A DNA stretch of 64,000 bases from contig CAMAPK010000001.1 of assembly GCA_945860135.1 (NCBI GenBank), forward strand, positions 146,381 through 210,380, written 5' to 3'. Positions 11,474 to 20,332 of the stretch are shown piece by piece. The stretch is from Nitrosovibrio sp. Nv4 (lineage in GTDB: Bacteria; Pseudomonadota; Gammaproteobacteria; Burkholderiales; Nitrosomonadaceae). Below the pieces are notes generated by a model that had not been told where the DNA came from, ran no database searches, and worked only from the letters and a program-made list of their open reading frames with translations. Each line of letters starts with the position of its first letter. The first letter of the stretch is position 1. A program made the position numbers and the translations under genes.

Positions 11474-13555
11474 TCAGTCCTGCTTTGCCGCTGCCAGCTC
11501 CATGAGCAGCGCTTCCTGGGCGCAGAGTTTCTTGCTGCTGCGGGCTGCTCTGAGGTGGTAATGACCGTCCGCATCCATTTCCCACGATTGACTGTTATCC
11601 TTGAGATAGGGATTCAGACCTTCGGCGAGTACGCGTTTTTTCAGCCGCGCATCCAGAACCGGAAAGCATATTTCGATGCGCCGGAAAAAATTGCGATCCA
11701 TCCAGTCGGCACTGGAAAGATAGATATCGTGGGCACCATCATTACGGAAATAGAAAATGCGGCTGTGCTCGAGGAAACGTCCGATCACCGACCGCACCCG
11801 GATATTTTCCGACAGTCCCGTGATGCCGGGACGCAAGGCGCACACACCACGCACAATCAGATCGATTTTCACCCCGGCAGCAGAAGCGGCGTAGAGTGCC
11901 CGGATGATTTGCGGCTCCAGCAACGCGTTCATTTTGGCGATGATACGCGCCGGTTTTCCGGCTTCGGCAATCTGCATCTCGTTGTTGATGGCCTTAAGTA
12001 CCTGGCTGTGGAAGCTGAATGGTGATTGCCAGAGATGTTTCAGTTTCCCGGCCTTGCCAAGACCGGTCAGTTGGATAAATACTTCATTCACATCGGCACA
12101 GATCTCTTCGTTGCAGGTGAACAGGCCAAAATCAGTATAGAGCCGGGCCGTGCTGGGATGGTAGTTGCCGGTGCCCAAGTGCACATAGCGGCGTAGCTTA
12201 TCTCCTTCACGCCGCACTATCATCGCCATCTTGGTATGGGTTTTGTGACCCACTATGCCATACACCACATGCGCGCCGACTTCTTCCAGACGGCTGGCCC
12301 AGTTGATATTGGCTTCTTCGTCAAAACGTGCCAGCAGTTCCACCACTACCGTCACCTCCTTGCCTCTGCTTGCCGCAGCGATGAGCGCTTCCATTACCAC
12401 CGAATCAGTGCCGGTACGATAAACCGTCTGCTTGATGGCCACCACGCCGGGATCCGCCGCCGCCTGCTGGATGAAGTGGATCACCGGCTGGAACGATTGA
12501 TACGGGTGGTGCAACAGGATATCGTTCTTGCGTATCATCTGAAAAATATCCGTGGCCTTCTTTTTCTGTAGCGTTGCCGGCAGGCCGGGAATGAAGGGTG
12601 GATATTTCAGATCAGGACGTTCAATACGATCCGGAACCTGCATCAACCGCACCAAATTTACCGGCCCCTCCACCTGATAGAAATCTTCACGAACCAGGTC
12701 AAACTGCTCCAGTAAAAAATCCGCCATGCGCGGCGAGCAATTGTCCGCCACTTCCAGTCGCACGGCATTGCCAAAATGCCGCTGCGGCAATTCACCCTGC
12801 AGCGCAATGCGCAGGTTCTTGACTTCCTCCTCGTCGACGAACAGATCGCTATTGCGGGTGGCACGGAATTGATAGCAACCCAGCACATTCATGCCAGAGA
12901 ATAGTTCACCAACATGGGCATGCAGGATCGACGACAAGAATATGAAGTTGTACTCGCTGGTGCTGATTTCCCTCGGCAGCAGAATCACGCGTGGCAACAC
13001 CCGTGGCGCCTGCACAATAGCTGCACCGGAACTACGCCCGAAAGCATCCTTGCCTTCCAATTCTACCGCAAAATTCAAACTCTTATTGAGCACGCGCGGG
13101 AAAGGGTGTGATGGATCAAGGCCGATGGGAGTCAGTACCGGCATCAATTCGCGAAAGAAAAAAACCTTGATCCATTCACGCTGGATGTCATTCCAGGCAG
13201 CGCGACGCAGGAAGTTGATGCCTTCGCTTGCCAACCCTGGCAGAATGTCCTCATTCAGCAACTGATACTGGCGTGCCACCAGCAGGTGAGTCTGCTCGGA
13301 GACCAGCTTGAACACTTGGCGTGGCACCATGCCGTCAGGTGCAAAGCCGGGTGCGCCCAGCTTGATCTGCTCCTTCAGTCCGGCAACACGAATCTCGAAA
13401 AACTCATCAAGATTACTGCTGACTATGCACAAGAACCGCAGCCGTTCCAGCAGCGGATTGTCCCTGTTCTCGGCTTGGGCAAGCACCCGCCGGTTGAACT
13501 CGATCTGGCCGAGTTCGCGGTTGAGAAATAGACTGGAAGTGGGAAGTTTGATCAT
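11474..13555 (-). CDS. ppk: Polyphosphate kinase 1
   Basis: 693 aa, typical PPK1 length. Synthesises polyphosphate from ATP. The N-terminal domain starts with the usual FLNRELGQIEFNRRVL, and the two phospholipase-D-like catalytic regions are present, including the segment HLGTGNYHPSTARLYTDFG with the conserved phospho-histidine. It is followed by the CYTH-CHAD gene and preceded by yggX, all on the minus strand. The exopolyphosphatase normally found with such genes survives only as a stub at 18431-18541. Confidence 0.97.
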   Translation of the reverse strand: MIKLPTSSLFLNRELGQIEFNRRVLAQAENRDNPLLERLRFLCIVSSNLDEFFEIRVAGLKEQIKLGAPGFAPDGMVPRQVFKLVSEQTHLLVARQYQLLNEDILPGLASEGINFLRRAAWNDIQREWIKVFFFRELMPVLTPIGLDPSHPFPRVLNKSLNFAVELEGKDAFGRSSGAAIVQAPRVLPRVILLPREISTSEYNFIFLSSILHAHVGELFSGMNVLGCYQFRATRNSDLFVDEEEVKNLRIALQGELPQRHFGNAVRLEVADNCSPRMADFLLEQFDLVREDFYQVEGPVNLVRLMQVPDRIERPDLKYPPFIPGLPATLQKKKATDIFQMIRKNDILLHHPYQSFQPVIHFIQQAAADPGVVAIKQTVYRTGTDSVVMEALIAAASRGKEVTVVVELLARFDEEANINWASRLEEVGAHVVYGIVGHKTHTKMAMIVRREGDKLRRYVHLGTGNYHPSTARLYTDFGLFTCNEEICADVNEVFIQLTGLGKAGKLKHLWQSPFSFHSQVLKAINNEMQIAEAGKPARIIAKMNALLEPQIIRALYAASAAGVKIDLIVRGVCALRPGITGLSENIRVRSVIGRFLEHSRIFYFRNDGAHDIYLSSADWMDRNFFRRIEICFPVLDARLKKRVLAEGLNPYLKDNSQSWEMDADGHYHLRAARSSKKLCAQEALLMELAAAKQD

Positions 13556-13648
13556 GAAAGGCAGGCTAGGTTACACACCTTGGGTTGCTCGCAAGTATCG
13601 CGCTTCCCGCAGACTGCAGCGGAAGACGCCTTATTTTTTGGCTTTGCT

Positions 13649-13921
13649 TTACTGCGTTGGCGGCACATAGCCCATAGGCTTCTCCGCTCCGCTGTCAAAA
13701 AAATTTGCCTCCAGTTGCTCCGCCAGATATTTGCGTGCCTTGATATCAGACAGATTCAGGCGATATTCATTGACCAGCATGGTCTGGTGTGTGAGCCACC
13801 CGGCCCAGGCCTCTTTCGATACGTTTTCAAAAATGCGCTTGCCCAGTTCGCCCGGATAGGGTGGAAAATCCAGCCCTTCCGCTTCGTGTCCGAGCTTGAC
13901 GCATTTGACGATTCTTGCCAT
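13649..13921 (-). CDS. yggX: YggX-family Fe(II)-trafficking / oxidative damage protection protein
   Basis: 90 aa. Members protect iron-sulfur proteins and are implicated in Fe(II) traffic. Family features are the early Cys (VKCVKL), the block [19 protein letters not shown], then [21 protein letters not shown], and a C-terminal GYVPP. Length matches the E. coli protein. It lies 93 nt upstream of ppk on the same strand and may share its transcript. Confidence 0.95.
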   Translation of the reverse strand: MARIVKCVKLGHEAEGLDFPPYPGELGKRIFENVSKEAWAGWLTHQTMLVNEYRLNLSDIKARKYLAEQLEANFFDSGAEKPMGYVPPTQ

Positions 13922-14162
13922 TTAATCTTCTCCAACCGGAGTAACAGGGAAAGCTACGACTCCATTATGGCCATTCTCACCAGTCAAGTAAACTGTCGGC
14001 TTGAATACTCGCGCATTACAGAACTCTGCATACAATATGTAGACGTTGGATTGAACAGATAATTGCCGCAAAGACGACCCTGGTCGACCAGTCCGCGCCA
14101 TCATCAGCATAAAATCAGATACTGGTGCACTCACTGATTGCACTCACCAGATCCTTCTGTGA

Positions 14163-16001
14163 TTAGTGCTCTCGCCGTTCGACGAACAGACTGTTTCCAA
14201 CCATTTGTTTTGCTTGATGCTTGGCAGTTACTGTAGCAGTCGAAATTTCATGGTGCGAGCTAAATCTTCCTGGACTCACCAGGACTGCGCCGATGGAAAG
14301 TGTAACAAGGGAATGAAACACGTTCTGCCCCTTGCGGTCCATCGAAAAATATCCGCCTTGGGCGTAATGTTCCGGCTTGAAAAACGGTACGATCTCGCGC
14401 GCAAAGTTCGTCAGCACATCACGGCAACGAAGCTCCCAGTCATGACTTTGGAACAAAATGATGAAATCATCTCCACCGATATGCCCGACAAAATCCTGCT
14501 CCACGTCGCACGCATGTAACAAAATATTGCCGGTAGCCTGAATGACTTCATCGCCTTTGCGGTAGCCGTAAATATCATTGTATGGTTTGAATGCATCCAG
14601 GTCGAAATAGCAAACGCAAAACCCAACCTGATTTTCCAGCAAGCGGTCAATGTGCTCGTCAATCGGCACATTACCCGGCAACAGGGTGAGCGGGTTGGCA
14701 TAGCGCGCTGCACTGATCTGCATCTGGGTAATTTCGCGCATCAGGTCGTGACCCGTGCCGATGCCGAGGTATTCATCCTGGTCAGTGATGATGAAGCCGT
14801 TCGACAAATGACGTTGCCCAGCGGCAACCACTGCATTACTCAAATCCTGCAGACTGATGTGCTTATCCACCACTAAAGGCGATGAATCCATGAATTGAGT
14901 GCAGGATTTCTTGCCATACAGTTCCCGCCGGTAAGGCCGTGCAAAACCGTCAATCAACGTATTGCGGTTGATTAGCCCGAGCGGTACACCCTGCTTGACT
15001 ACCGGCAGGGACTCCAGGGTCGGCTCCTCGCTGAAGCGGCGATAGACCGCATCGTTATCCATTTTCGGTGTGACGGGGATCACCGAAATCAGCAGCTTCA
15101 TGGCAGATAAAGTTTTCTTGACGGCCATACTGTTTCGGGGATAAACCGAAATGCCATTTTGACGCAGGCTGCTAGTGGCGTCTGTCGAGACGACGGTAGT
15201 GGGAATGGCATTGGGGCGGGCAATGTAATAACCTTGCCCGAAAATGATACTAAGATCCTTAATTATCATAAACTCGGCATGAGTTTCGATGCCTTCCGCA
15301 ATTATCTGGGTGCTCGAATTTTCCGCGATTTGCTGGATGGATCGCACAAACTGTAATTTGACAGGATCCTGGTTGATGTTCTGGATGAAGTGCTGATCAA
15401 TTTTAACGTATTCTGGCCTCAGTTCGGACCACAGGCGCAGACTGGAGAATCCCTCACCCAAATCGTCAATGGCGATTTCCAGTCCCATCGAGCGATAATA
15501 CCGCGCGGCTTCGAGCAGCTTGAGGTAGTCGTAGGTGGGCTGATTTTCAGTCAATTCGATTACAACCCGGCGCGGATCCAAGCCAATCGAGCGCATGTAA
15601 TTCAGAATCTCTCCGCTCCTGAAGTCTGGGTCGAGCAGACACTCTGGGCTTACGTTCAGGAACAGCTTGCCGACGAGCTTTAGCTGGACGAAAGCATCCA
15701 GCGTGGCTTGGCGGCACAGTCGCTCCACTTTCGGCATCAACCCAAATTGCCCAGCGGCTTTAAACAGGCAGAACGGTGAATGTAGCGGGCTGTCGGACGG
15801 TCCGCGTATCAACCCTTCGTAACCGACGATCTCGCCCGCGGCCATCGCAATGATTGGCTGGAAATTAGCGGTCAGCCGACGCTTCTCGATAATTTCAACG
15901 AGTAGCGGAAGTAATTCGCTGCGATTGGGCTCAGGCATTGTTAGGGCGCAGCATTCCGCCAGTCCATCCGCTGAAACTTTCTTTGCACCTGCCGCCATCA
16001 A
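14163..16001 (-). CDS. EAL-CBS-GGDEF cyclic-di-GMP signalling protein
   Basis: 612 aa. Order: an EAL phosphodiesterase domain (about 25-265), a pair of CBS-like segments (about 300-425) and a C-terminal GGDEF domain (about 440-605). The EAL part keeps the expected catalytic pattern (EGLIRG, NVSPE, ELTENQ, DDLGEGFSSL, KIDQHFI, EGIET), so it may degrade cyclic-di-GMP. The GGDEF signature reads GGDDF, with Asp in place of the fourth-position Glu, so cyclase activity is doubtful and it may act as a nucleotide sensor. No membrane segment is evident. Translation may instead start at codon 21. Confidence 0.9.
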   Translation of the reverse strand: MMAAGAKKVSADGLAECCALTMPEPNRSELLPLLVEIIEKRRLTANFQPIIAMAAGEIVGYEGLIRGPSDSPLHSPFCLFKAAGQFGLMPKVERLCRQATLDAFVQLKLVGKLFLNVSPECLLDPDFRSGEILNYMRSIGLDPRRVVIELTENQPTYDYLKLLEAARYYRSMGLEIAIDDLGEGFSSLRLWSELRPEYVKIDQHFIQNINQDPVKLQFVRSIQQIAENSSTQIIAEGIETHAEFMIIKDLSIIFGQGYYIARPNAIPTTVVSTDATSSLRQNGISVYPRNSMAVKKTLSAMKLLISVIPVTPKMDNDAVYRRFSEEPTLESLPVVKQGVPLGLINRNTLIDGFARPYRRELYGKKSCTQFMDSSPLVVDKHISLQDLSNAVVAAGQRHLSNGFIITDQDEYLGIGTGHDLMREITQMQISAARYANPLTLLPGNVPIDEHIDRLLENQVGFCVCYFDLDAFKPYNDIYGYRKGDEVIQATGNILLHACDVEQDFVGHIGGDDFIILFQSHDWELRCRDVLTNFAREIVPFFKPEHYAQGGYFSMDRKGQNVFHSLVTLSIGAVLVSPGRFSSHHEISTATVTAKHQAKQMVGNSLFVERREH

Positions 16002-16284
16002 GTATCTCCTAGTCTGAAATCAGGTCGACAGCATGAAGTATAGAGAAGCAAGATGAATAAATTATGACAGCCTGGTGCAGAATGGAAGAGGCATGCAAAT
16101 GCAGTAACTGGGGTGTTGGTGCCGGTTATTTGTTGACTATTTTGACGCCCGCTACTGTGGGGGCTACTGCTTTAATCCCTGGCCCGGGTGCATTATCCGC
16201 CGCCAGTGGTATCGGCACTGGTTCCGTTGTAATTTTTGTTTTAATGGTGGTTCCACCGTTAGTCGTCATGCTTCGCCCCAAATC
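16002..16284. other. Intergenic stretch without a supported gene
   Basis: Lies between the EAL-GGDEF gene and a strong hairpin. A plus-strand frame of 77 codons (16064-16297) has one hydrophobic segment but no ribosome site, no recognised family, and a stop codon inside the hairpin. I do not accept it as a gene. Confidence 0.4.
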
Positions 16285-16332
16285 AAGGAACCGCTGAACA
16301 AATCCCACGCGGGATTTGTTCAGCGGTTCCTT
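16285..16332. terminator. 22-bp perfect inverted repeat
   Basis: Left arm 16285-16306 and right arm 16311-16332 are perfectly complementary over 22 bp with an ACGC loop. It ends 7 nt from the stop codon of the minus-strand lipoprotein gene, so it probably serves as its transcription stop. There is no clear T run; the length and perfection also fit a repeat or the footprint of a mobile element. Confidence 0.6.
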
Positions 16333-16338
16333 AGTAGA

Positions 16339-17544
16339 TTACTTGGCGATGGTGATGCTTGGTACGCCAGTACGCGGCATTTCGGTGATGGTCATTTGAA
16401 ACAAGAGGTGCAATAACTGGAAAGCATCCCGGTTCCAGCGGGCGAGCGGCCCTGTGGTGTTTACTGCATAGTACCGGTCATTCCGGCGAATTGAGAGATC
16501 AGCTTTCGGGAGGGGCGATTCCGACACGACCAGTTCCATCGTAAGGTCAGGGTTTTCGTTTCCGAGGATGGGTGGGGTGCGCGGGTCTTTTTCGACATGA
16601 AACCCCGGTTCTTCTCCAAGAGCTTTTCCGAGGAAACCGAGAATCGAGTGGAAGCTCCTGAGCCGGAAAACCCCTCTCATGGGCCATTCCCCTCCGTAAC
16701 TGTCGGGGCGGATATCGAAGGCAACATCGCTGGCATTCAAATCTGCCACCAGGTCGTTCAACTGCGCTCGCTCTTCGGCGGATAGCGTATTGGGATCATA
16801 GTTGGTGATGAGGATCGGTCCGGGCACATGTTTACGGAGCGTATAGGTATTGTCTTGCTGGTTATAAAGCACAGCAAACTCTTTCTGCAGGGCCTGAAAG
16901 CCCTCTGTTGCAATCGAGCTGGCAGGAATGGTCCAAGTGCTTACGAGGGGAAGCGGTTCGGCGTAAAGCTGATTTTGATCTTGAATGGCCGAAAGGTGCA
17001 ACACCACGCGACGAAACATCGTGTAACCGGGTCGATCCAATGGGCTGTTGCGATAAGCGCCTTGCTGTTCAGAGTGCTGCAAGCGTACTTCCTGCGCCAT
17101 CATCCGTAACAAAAGATCGACATCAAAGCGTTGACGGAGCAACAGGGTAAGCTTGCTTTGCGGAAACGGCGTGAGGAGCCGCTTGGTGAATTCTTCCCCT
17201 TCGATCGGGACGATGCTGATGGTGGGGTTTTCCGAAACGCTCCCGCCGAATACTGGCATCATTGTTGCCCCGGCGAGTCCCCCTAGCGCAGGCATGGCCC
17301 CTGCATTCGCTTGAAAATTGAATGTCGCTGCGATATTTGAAACCCCGGTGAAATGAATGGGCTGACGGTGATGAGCGCGGACGATATTGATCAGTAGTTG
17401 TTGAGACCCAGCGTCGGTGACGGCTTCATCATAAGCTATGACCGCGCGGTTGAGCGCCATGGGCGATACACAACCGGAGAGTACGAACAAGGCCAAGAGG
17501 CACAGCGGCAAGCGCAGTGAACATAGAGAGTGAAGGATGTTCAT
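16339..17544 (-). CDS. Conserved hypothetical lipoprotein
   Basis: 401 aa, function not recognised. The N-terminus has a lipoprotein signal peptide: basic start, hydrophobic core and lipobox LSGC, so it is expected to be anchored in the envelope. After it comes MALNRAVIAYDEAVTDAGS and a long domain with no motif I know. The ATG at 17544 has GGAAG 8 nt upstream; an ATG five codons earlier has no ribosome site. It ends at a strong hairpin. Confidence 0.75.
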   Translation of the reverse strand: MNILHSLCSLRLPLCLLALFVLSGCVSPMALNRAVIAYDEAVTDAGSQQLLINIVRAHHRQPIHFTGVSNIAATFNFQANAGAMPALGGLAGATMMPVFGGSVSENPTISIVPIEGEEFTKRLLTPFPQSKLTLLLRQRFDVDLLLRMMAQEVRLQHSEQQGAYRNSPLDRPGYTMFRRVVLHLSAIQDQNQLYAEPLPLVSTWTIPASSIATEGFQALQKEFAVLYNQQDNTYTLRKHVPGPILITNYDPNTLSAEERAQLNDLVADLNASDVAFDIRPDSYGGEWPMRGVFRLRSFHSILGFLGKALGEEPGFHVEKDPRTPPILGNENPDLTMELVVSESPLPKADLSIRRNDRYYAVNTTGPLARWNRDAFQLLHLLFQMTITEMPRTGVPSITIAK

Positions 17545-17711
17545 GTGCCGTACTTCCATTTGGAAAAGTTGAGCAGGACTGCAGTGAGGGCAACCACACG
17601 CATTCGGCTAGGACTAGGAGAAGAGTCCGGCCAACTCTGCAATGCTATCATCTAGCCCCTTCGCGATGCAATCGCACAACTTGCTTGCCCGTTCGTACAA
17701 CCGCTCCAATA

Positions 17712-18131
17712 TTACCCTCTTAAACTCGATGTATTATTGTCTTGGCTGAAGGGGCCGCTGTAGTGATGGCTTTCTCTTCTCTTCTTGATCCAGCATGCAT
17801 CCACATCCTTCGGGTGAAATTTGGACTGCGTTGATTTTTCTTGCCGGGCTGTCGGCGTTACACCTGTCTTGGTTTGGGTACCCCTCTCCTGGCTGCTGTG
17901 TAATCTGGAAACTTCGACAAAAGTGGCATCGACCATTATTGGGTCCACCCAGGCTGCGTGGCCTTGCGTCACTGGCTGACCAGGGATTTTGTTTGGATCA
18001 AACCTGCCCTGGGGATGTTTTTTTCCGGGACGCACCGGCTTTCCGTTCCTCTGAGCAATCGATACATAGAATCCCAAAAACACAATGATGACGAGATTGA
18101 GATAGATAAGCATCATGTAAGATCCGCTCAT
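17712..18131 (-). pseudogene. Degraded IS5-family transposase segment fused to a short membrane-peptide frame
   Basis: A 139-codon open frame made of two unlike parts. Residues 1-26 form one hydrophobic helix (MSGSYMMLIYLNLVIIVF). Residues about 62-124 resemble the central part of IS5-family transposases: the block IMVDATFVEV, a Lys/Gln-rich linker, then KDVDACWIKKRRESHHY, where active elements have DxDARWTKK...YGYKNH. Similarity stops after HHY, and the N- and C-terminal transposase parts are absent. I read it as a relic. Its ATG overlaps the stop of a 30-codon frame upstream. Confidence 0.55.
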
Positions 18132-18220
18132 GGTTCGAAGTGTGTAGCGGATGAAGGGGCCGCGTGAATGAGGCCAGCACTCAGGGTTGCAGCCATGATA
18201 ATGTTGCGGGTAGACTTCAT
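18128..18220 (-). CDS. Small putative exported peptide
   Basis: 30 codons starting MKSTRNIIMAATLSAGL, a basic start followed by a hydrophobic stretch like a signal peptide. A good GGAGG ribosome site lies 7-8 nt upstream of the ATG. The stop overlaps the ATG of the next frame (ATGA), so the two may be coupled. No family recognised; it could be the broken start of a longer gene lost with the neighbouring decay. Confidence 0.35.
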   Translation of the reverse strand: MKSTRNIIMAATLSAGLIHAAPSSATHFEP

Positions 18221-18430
18221 GAGAAGATCCTCCAGTAAGAGATACTTTTTAGAGGATTTCAGACTAACTGTGAAAGATTGCCTTCTGATGAAGATTTTAT
18301 TAAGCTTTTATTAACACAATACAAAACAAAAGCTGGTAGCTTTACTGATTGGTGACTGGTCGACCGATAACATGTCCAATTTATTCAGATAATCAAGGTG
18401 TTCAGGAGACTCGATCCGTCAATCAGCATC

Positions 18431-18541
18431 CTACGTTTTCCAGTCCAGCGGATAAGTCTGTTCGCCCGCGATTCGTGCCACTTGCAGGCGAGAACTATTG
18501 GAGCCAAGGTCAATTGCGGCAAGGGTGAAGTATCCGGACAT
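18431..18541 (-). pseudogene. ppx: Truncated exopolyphosphatase (N-terminal stub)
   Basis: Only 36 codons remain. The peptide MSGYFTLAAIDLGSNSSRLQ, continuing to VARIAGEQTYPLD, is the typical start of Ppx/GppA phosphatases, with the phosphate-binding DLGSNS of the actin-like ATPase fold. After PLD the frame runs into WKT and a stop, and no other frame downstream continues the protein. The remaining roughly 460 residues are missing. It lies 35 nt downstream of phoU on the same strand, with an IS5-like relic nearby that may mark the deletion. Confidence 0.75.
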
Positions 18542-18576
18542 GGCTTTCGGGTTGAATCCAATAGAGACTAAATTGC

Positions 18577-19284
18577 TTATTCCCGTACTTCGCGCTCGAT
18601 CTCCTCGACGGTCACATGCCGCACATCCTTGCCCTTGACCAGGTAGACCACATATTCCGATATGTTCTTGGCATGGTCGCCAATGCGCTCAATGGCCTTC
18701 GCCGCAAATAGAATTTCCAGCGAAGTGGAGATCTTGCGCGGGTCTTCCATCATGAAAGTGATCAGTTGCCGTATGATGGAACGGAGTTCTTCATCCACCA
18801 GTTCATCCTGCCGCACAACCTGGGCCGCCGCCGCCAGATCCAGTCGGGCGAAAGCATCCAACGATTTGCGCAACATTTCCAGTGCGATGTTGGCGACATG
18901 CCTGATCTCGATGAAGCGTGGCATGTGCATGCGGCCAGCGGCGTATATCAATTTTGCCATGCGTGCGATTTTTGCCGCCTCATCGCCGATGCGTTCCAGA
19001 TCGGTAATGGTTTTGATGACCGTCATGATCATGCGTAAATCGCCGGCAGTGGGTTGTCGGCGGGCAATGATCTGACTGCAGATTTCGTCTATTGACACTT
19101 CCATCGCATTGACGCGGTGATCATCGGCGATAACCTGCTCGATCAGATCTATATTGCTGCCGGTAAGCGCTTCGATGGCTTTCTCAATCTGCTCCTCCAC
19201 CAATCCGCCCATTTGCAGCACGCTCGAGCGTACTGCCTCCAGTTCGGCGTCAAACTGCTTGGATATGTGTTCGCTGATTGACAT
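18577..19284 (-). CDS. phoU: Phosphate transport system regulator PhoU
   Basis: 235 aa, usual length. PhoU represses the Pho regulon when phosphate is ample, working with the PstSCAB transporter and PhoR. The all-helical double repeat is visible, with the two metal-binding E/DxxxD-type segments (SIDEICSQIIARRQPTAGD, ERIGDEAAKIARMAKL, IERIGDHAKNISEYVVYL). No pst transport genes are adjacent; pstS lies 13 kb away. The exopolyphosphatase stub follows 35 nt downstream, so a phoU-ppx operon probably existed. Confidence 0.96.
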   Translation of the reverse strand: MSISEHISKQFDAELEAVRSSVLQMGGLVEEQIEKAIEALTGSNIDLIEQVIADDHRVNAMEVSIDEICSQIIARRQPTAGDLRMIMTVIKTITDLERIGDEAAKIARMAKLIYAAGRMHMPRFIEIRHVANIALEMLRKSLDAFARLDLAAAAQVVRQDELVDEELRSIIRQLITFMMEDPRKISTSLEILFAAKAIERIGDHAKNISEYVVYLVKGKDVRHVTVEEIEREVRE

Positions 19285-19438
19285 TGCGCGCCTTTTGGTT
19301 GGTCAGAAACAGAGAATGATACTCGCCGGTTGTGACAATTTTGTTGCTGCTCACATCAGATGGCAATCGTCCGGATGCTGGTGTCGATACCCGGCAGCAC
19401 ACGTTAGCGCCACGCCCAAAGGCATGCCATTGGTCATC

Positions 19439-19864
19439 TCAATGAAAGGCCTTGGCCAGCTTCAGTTTGCGCATCATCGAACGCTTTTTATGCTGATGAC
19501 CTTGCATGCGGCACAGAATATCGTTTAGCGTTTCAACCGCCTGTAATATTGCCAGCACACAGGCTTCGGAACGGCCAAATGAGGATAATCCCAGTCGTGA
19601 TAAACGGGTTTGCAGGGGACGCAAATCATGCTGGCGTAATGCGATGTAGTGCAGCAGGTTGCGCGCACTCTTGCGTTGCACGGGAAGAGTCCTCGCGATT
19701 GCTGTCAGACTGCTTGTTTCCAGGTCGATCAGGCTCCTTCGGATAGACTCGATCTCAGCCAACAAGGAGGCATATTCGCTCGTCTTGTTGGTTGCCCGGA
19801 ATGGATGCGATGATTTAGCATTTCCCATGGAATGGGATGCTCCCCGCCATTTATTACGATCCAA
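19439..19864 (-). pseudogene. Isolated N-terminal part of a pyruvate-kinase-like protein
   Basis: 141 codons. The central block ARNLLHYIALRQHDLRPLQ, followed by RLSRLGLSSFGRSEACVLA, is what I know from the helical N-terminal extension of the longer type of proteobacterial pyruvate kinase. The catalytic barrel that should follow is absent: the frame ends in a basic tail (HKKRSMMRKLKLAKAFH) and phoU begins about 150 nt away. Most likely a truncated gene; a stand-alone small protein cannot be ruled out. A start 12 codons later (19828) is also possible. Confidence 0.5.
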
Positions 19865-20077
19865 TTACTGTGCCAGTGATGCTTCCATCTTTATAGCAGG
19901 TTCGTATGGCTGTTACCTCAGCAAAGTCGCTCATTTGTCCTGGAATTGGCCTGGTGATCTGTGCGCCGGGCAAAGCAAACCGATCACAACACCTCTCACA
20001 ATGCTGGGGCCGCTAACGCCCACAGCAGATAGCCAGCAAGCGGACTGAAAAGAAAGCATACCAATCGCAATTTAATT

Positions 20078-20191
20078 GGCGGGAGTAGAATATATTTGTT
20101 ATGGACAATTGAGGAAAGCGACGAAAACAAGCCGGACGTTATCCCCGGTTACGACGATAGCGGCAACGTCGTCGGCAGGGAAATCACTTGA
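20078..20191 (+). pseudogene. Relic of a DUF2283-family gene
   Basis: In the frame ending with the TGA at 20189-20191 the peptide reads IYLLWTIEESDENKPDVIPG and then YDDSGNVVGREIT. This matches the core of DUF2283 proteins (ESDEVRPGVILDYDADGNLVGIEI). No start codon with a ribosome site is visible and the frame stops before the usual end. The rest of the 468-bp gap around it (19865-20332) shows no other gene I can support. Confidence 0.45.
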
Positions 20192-20332
20192 TGGTCAGCA
20201 AGTGAATGGAAAATCCGCACTCTGTGGAATATGCGGTGGCTGGCTGAATTCGCTGCCTGGCGAGGCGAAATATTACCCTGGAGCAGATTCAACAAATTGA
20301 TCAGCACCTGACCTGGTGGCGTGCTGCGCCCA

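Noticed and set aside
13922..14143. 73-codon minus-strand frame upstream of yggX
   Set aside because: No recognisable motif or ribosome site; likely the yggX leader.
16064..16297. 77-codon plus-strand frame with a hydrophobic stretch
   Set aside because: No ribosome site or family match, and its stop lies inside the strong hairpin; probably chance.
20076..20300. 74-codon plus-strand frame in the argA-side gap
   Set aside because: It runs over the DUF2283 relic in a different frame and has no family features.
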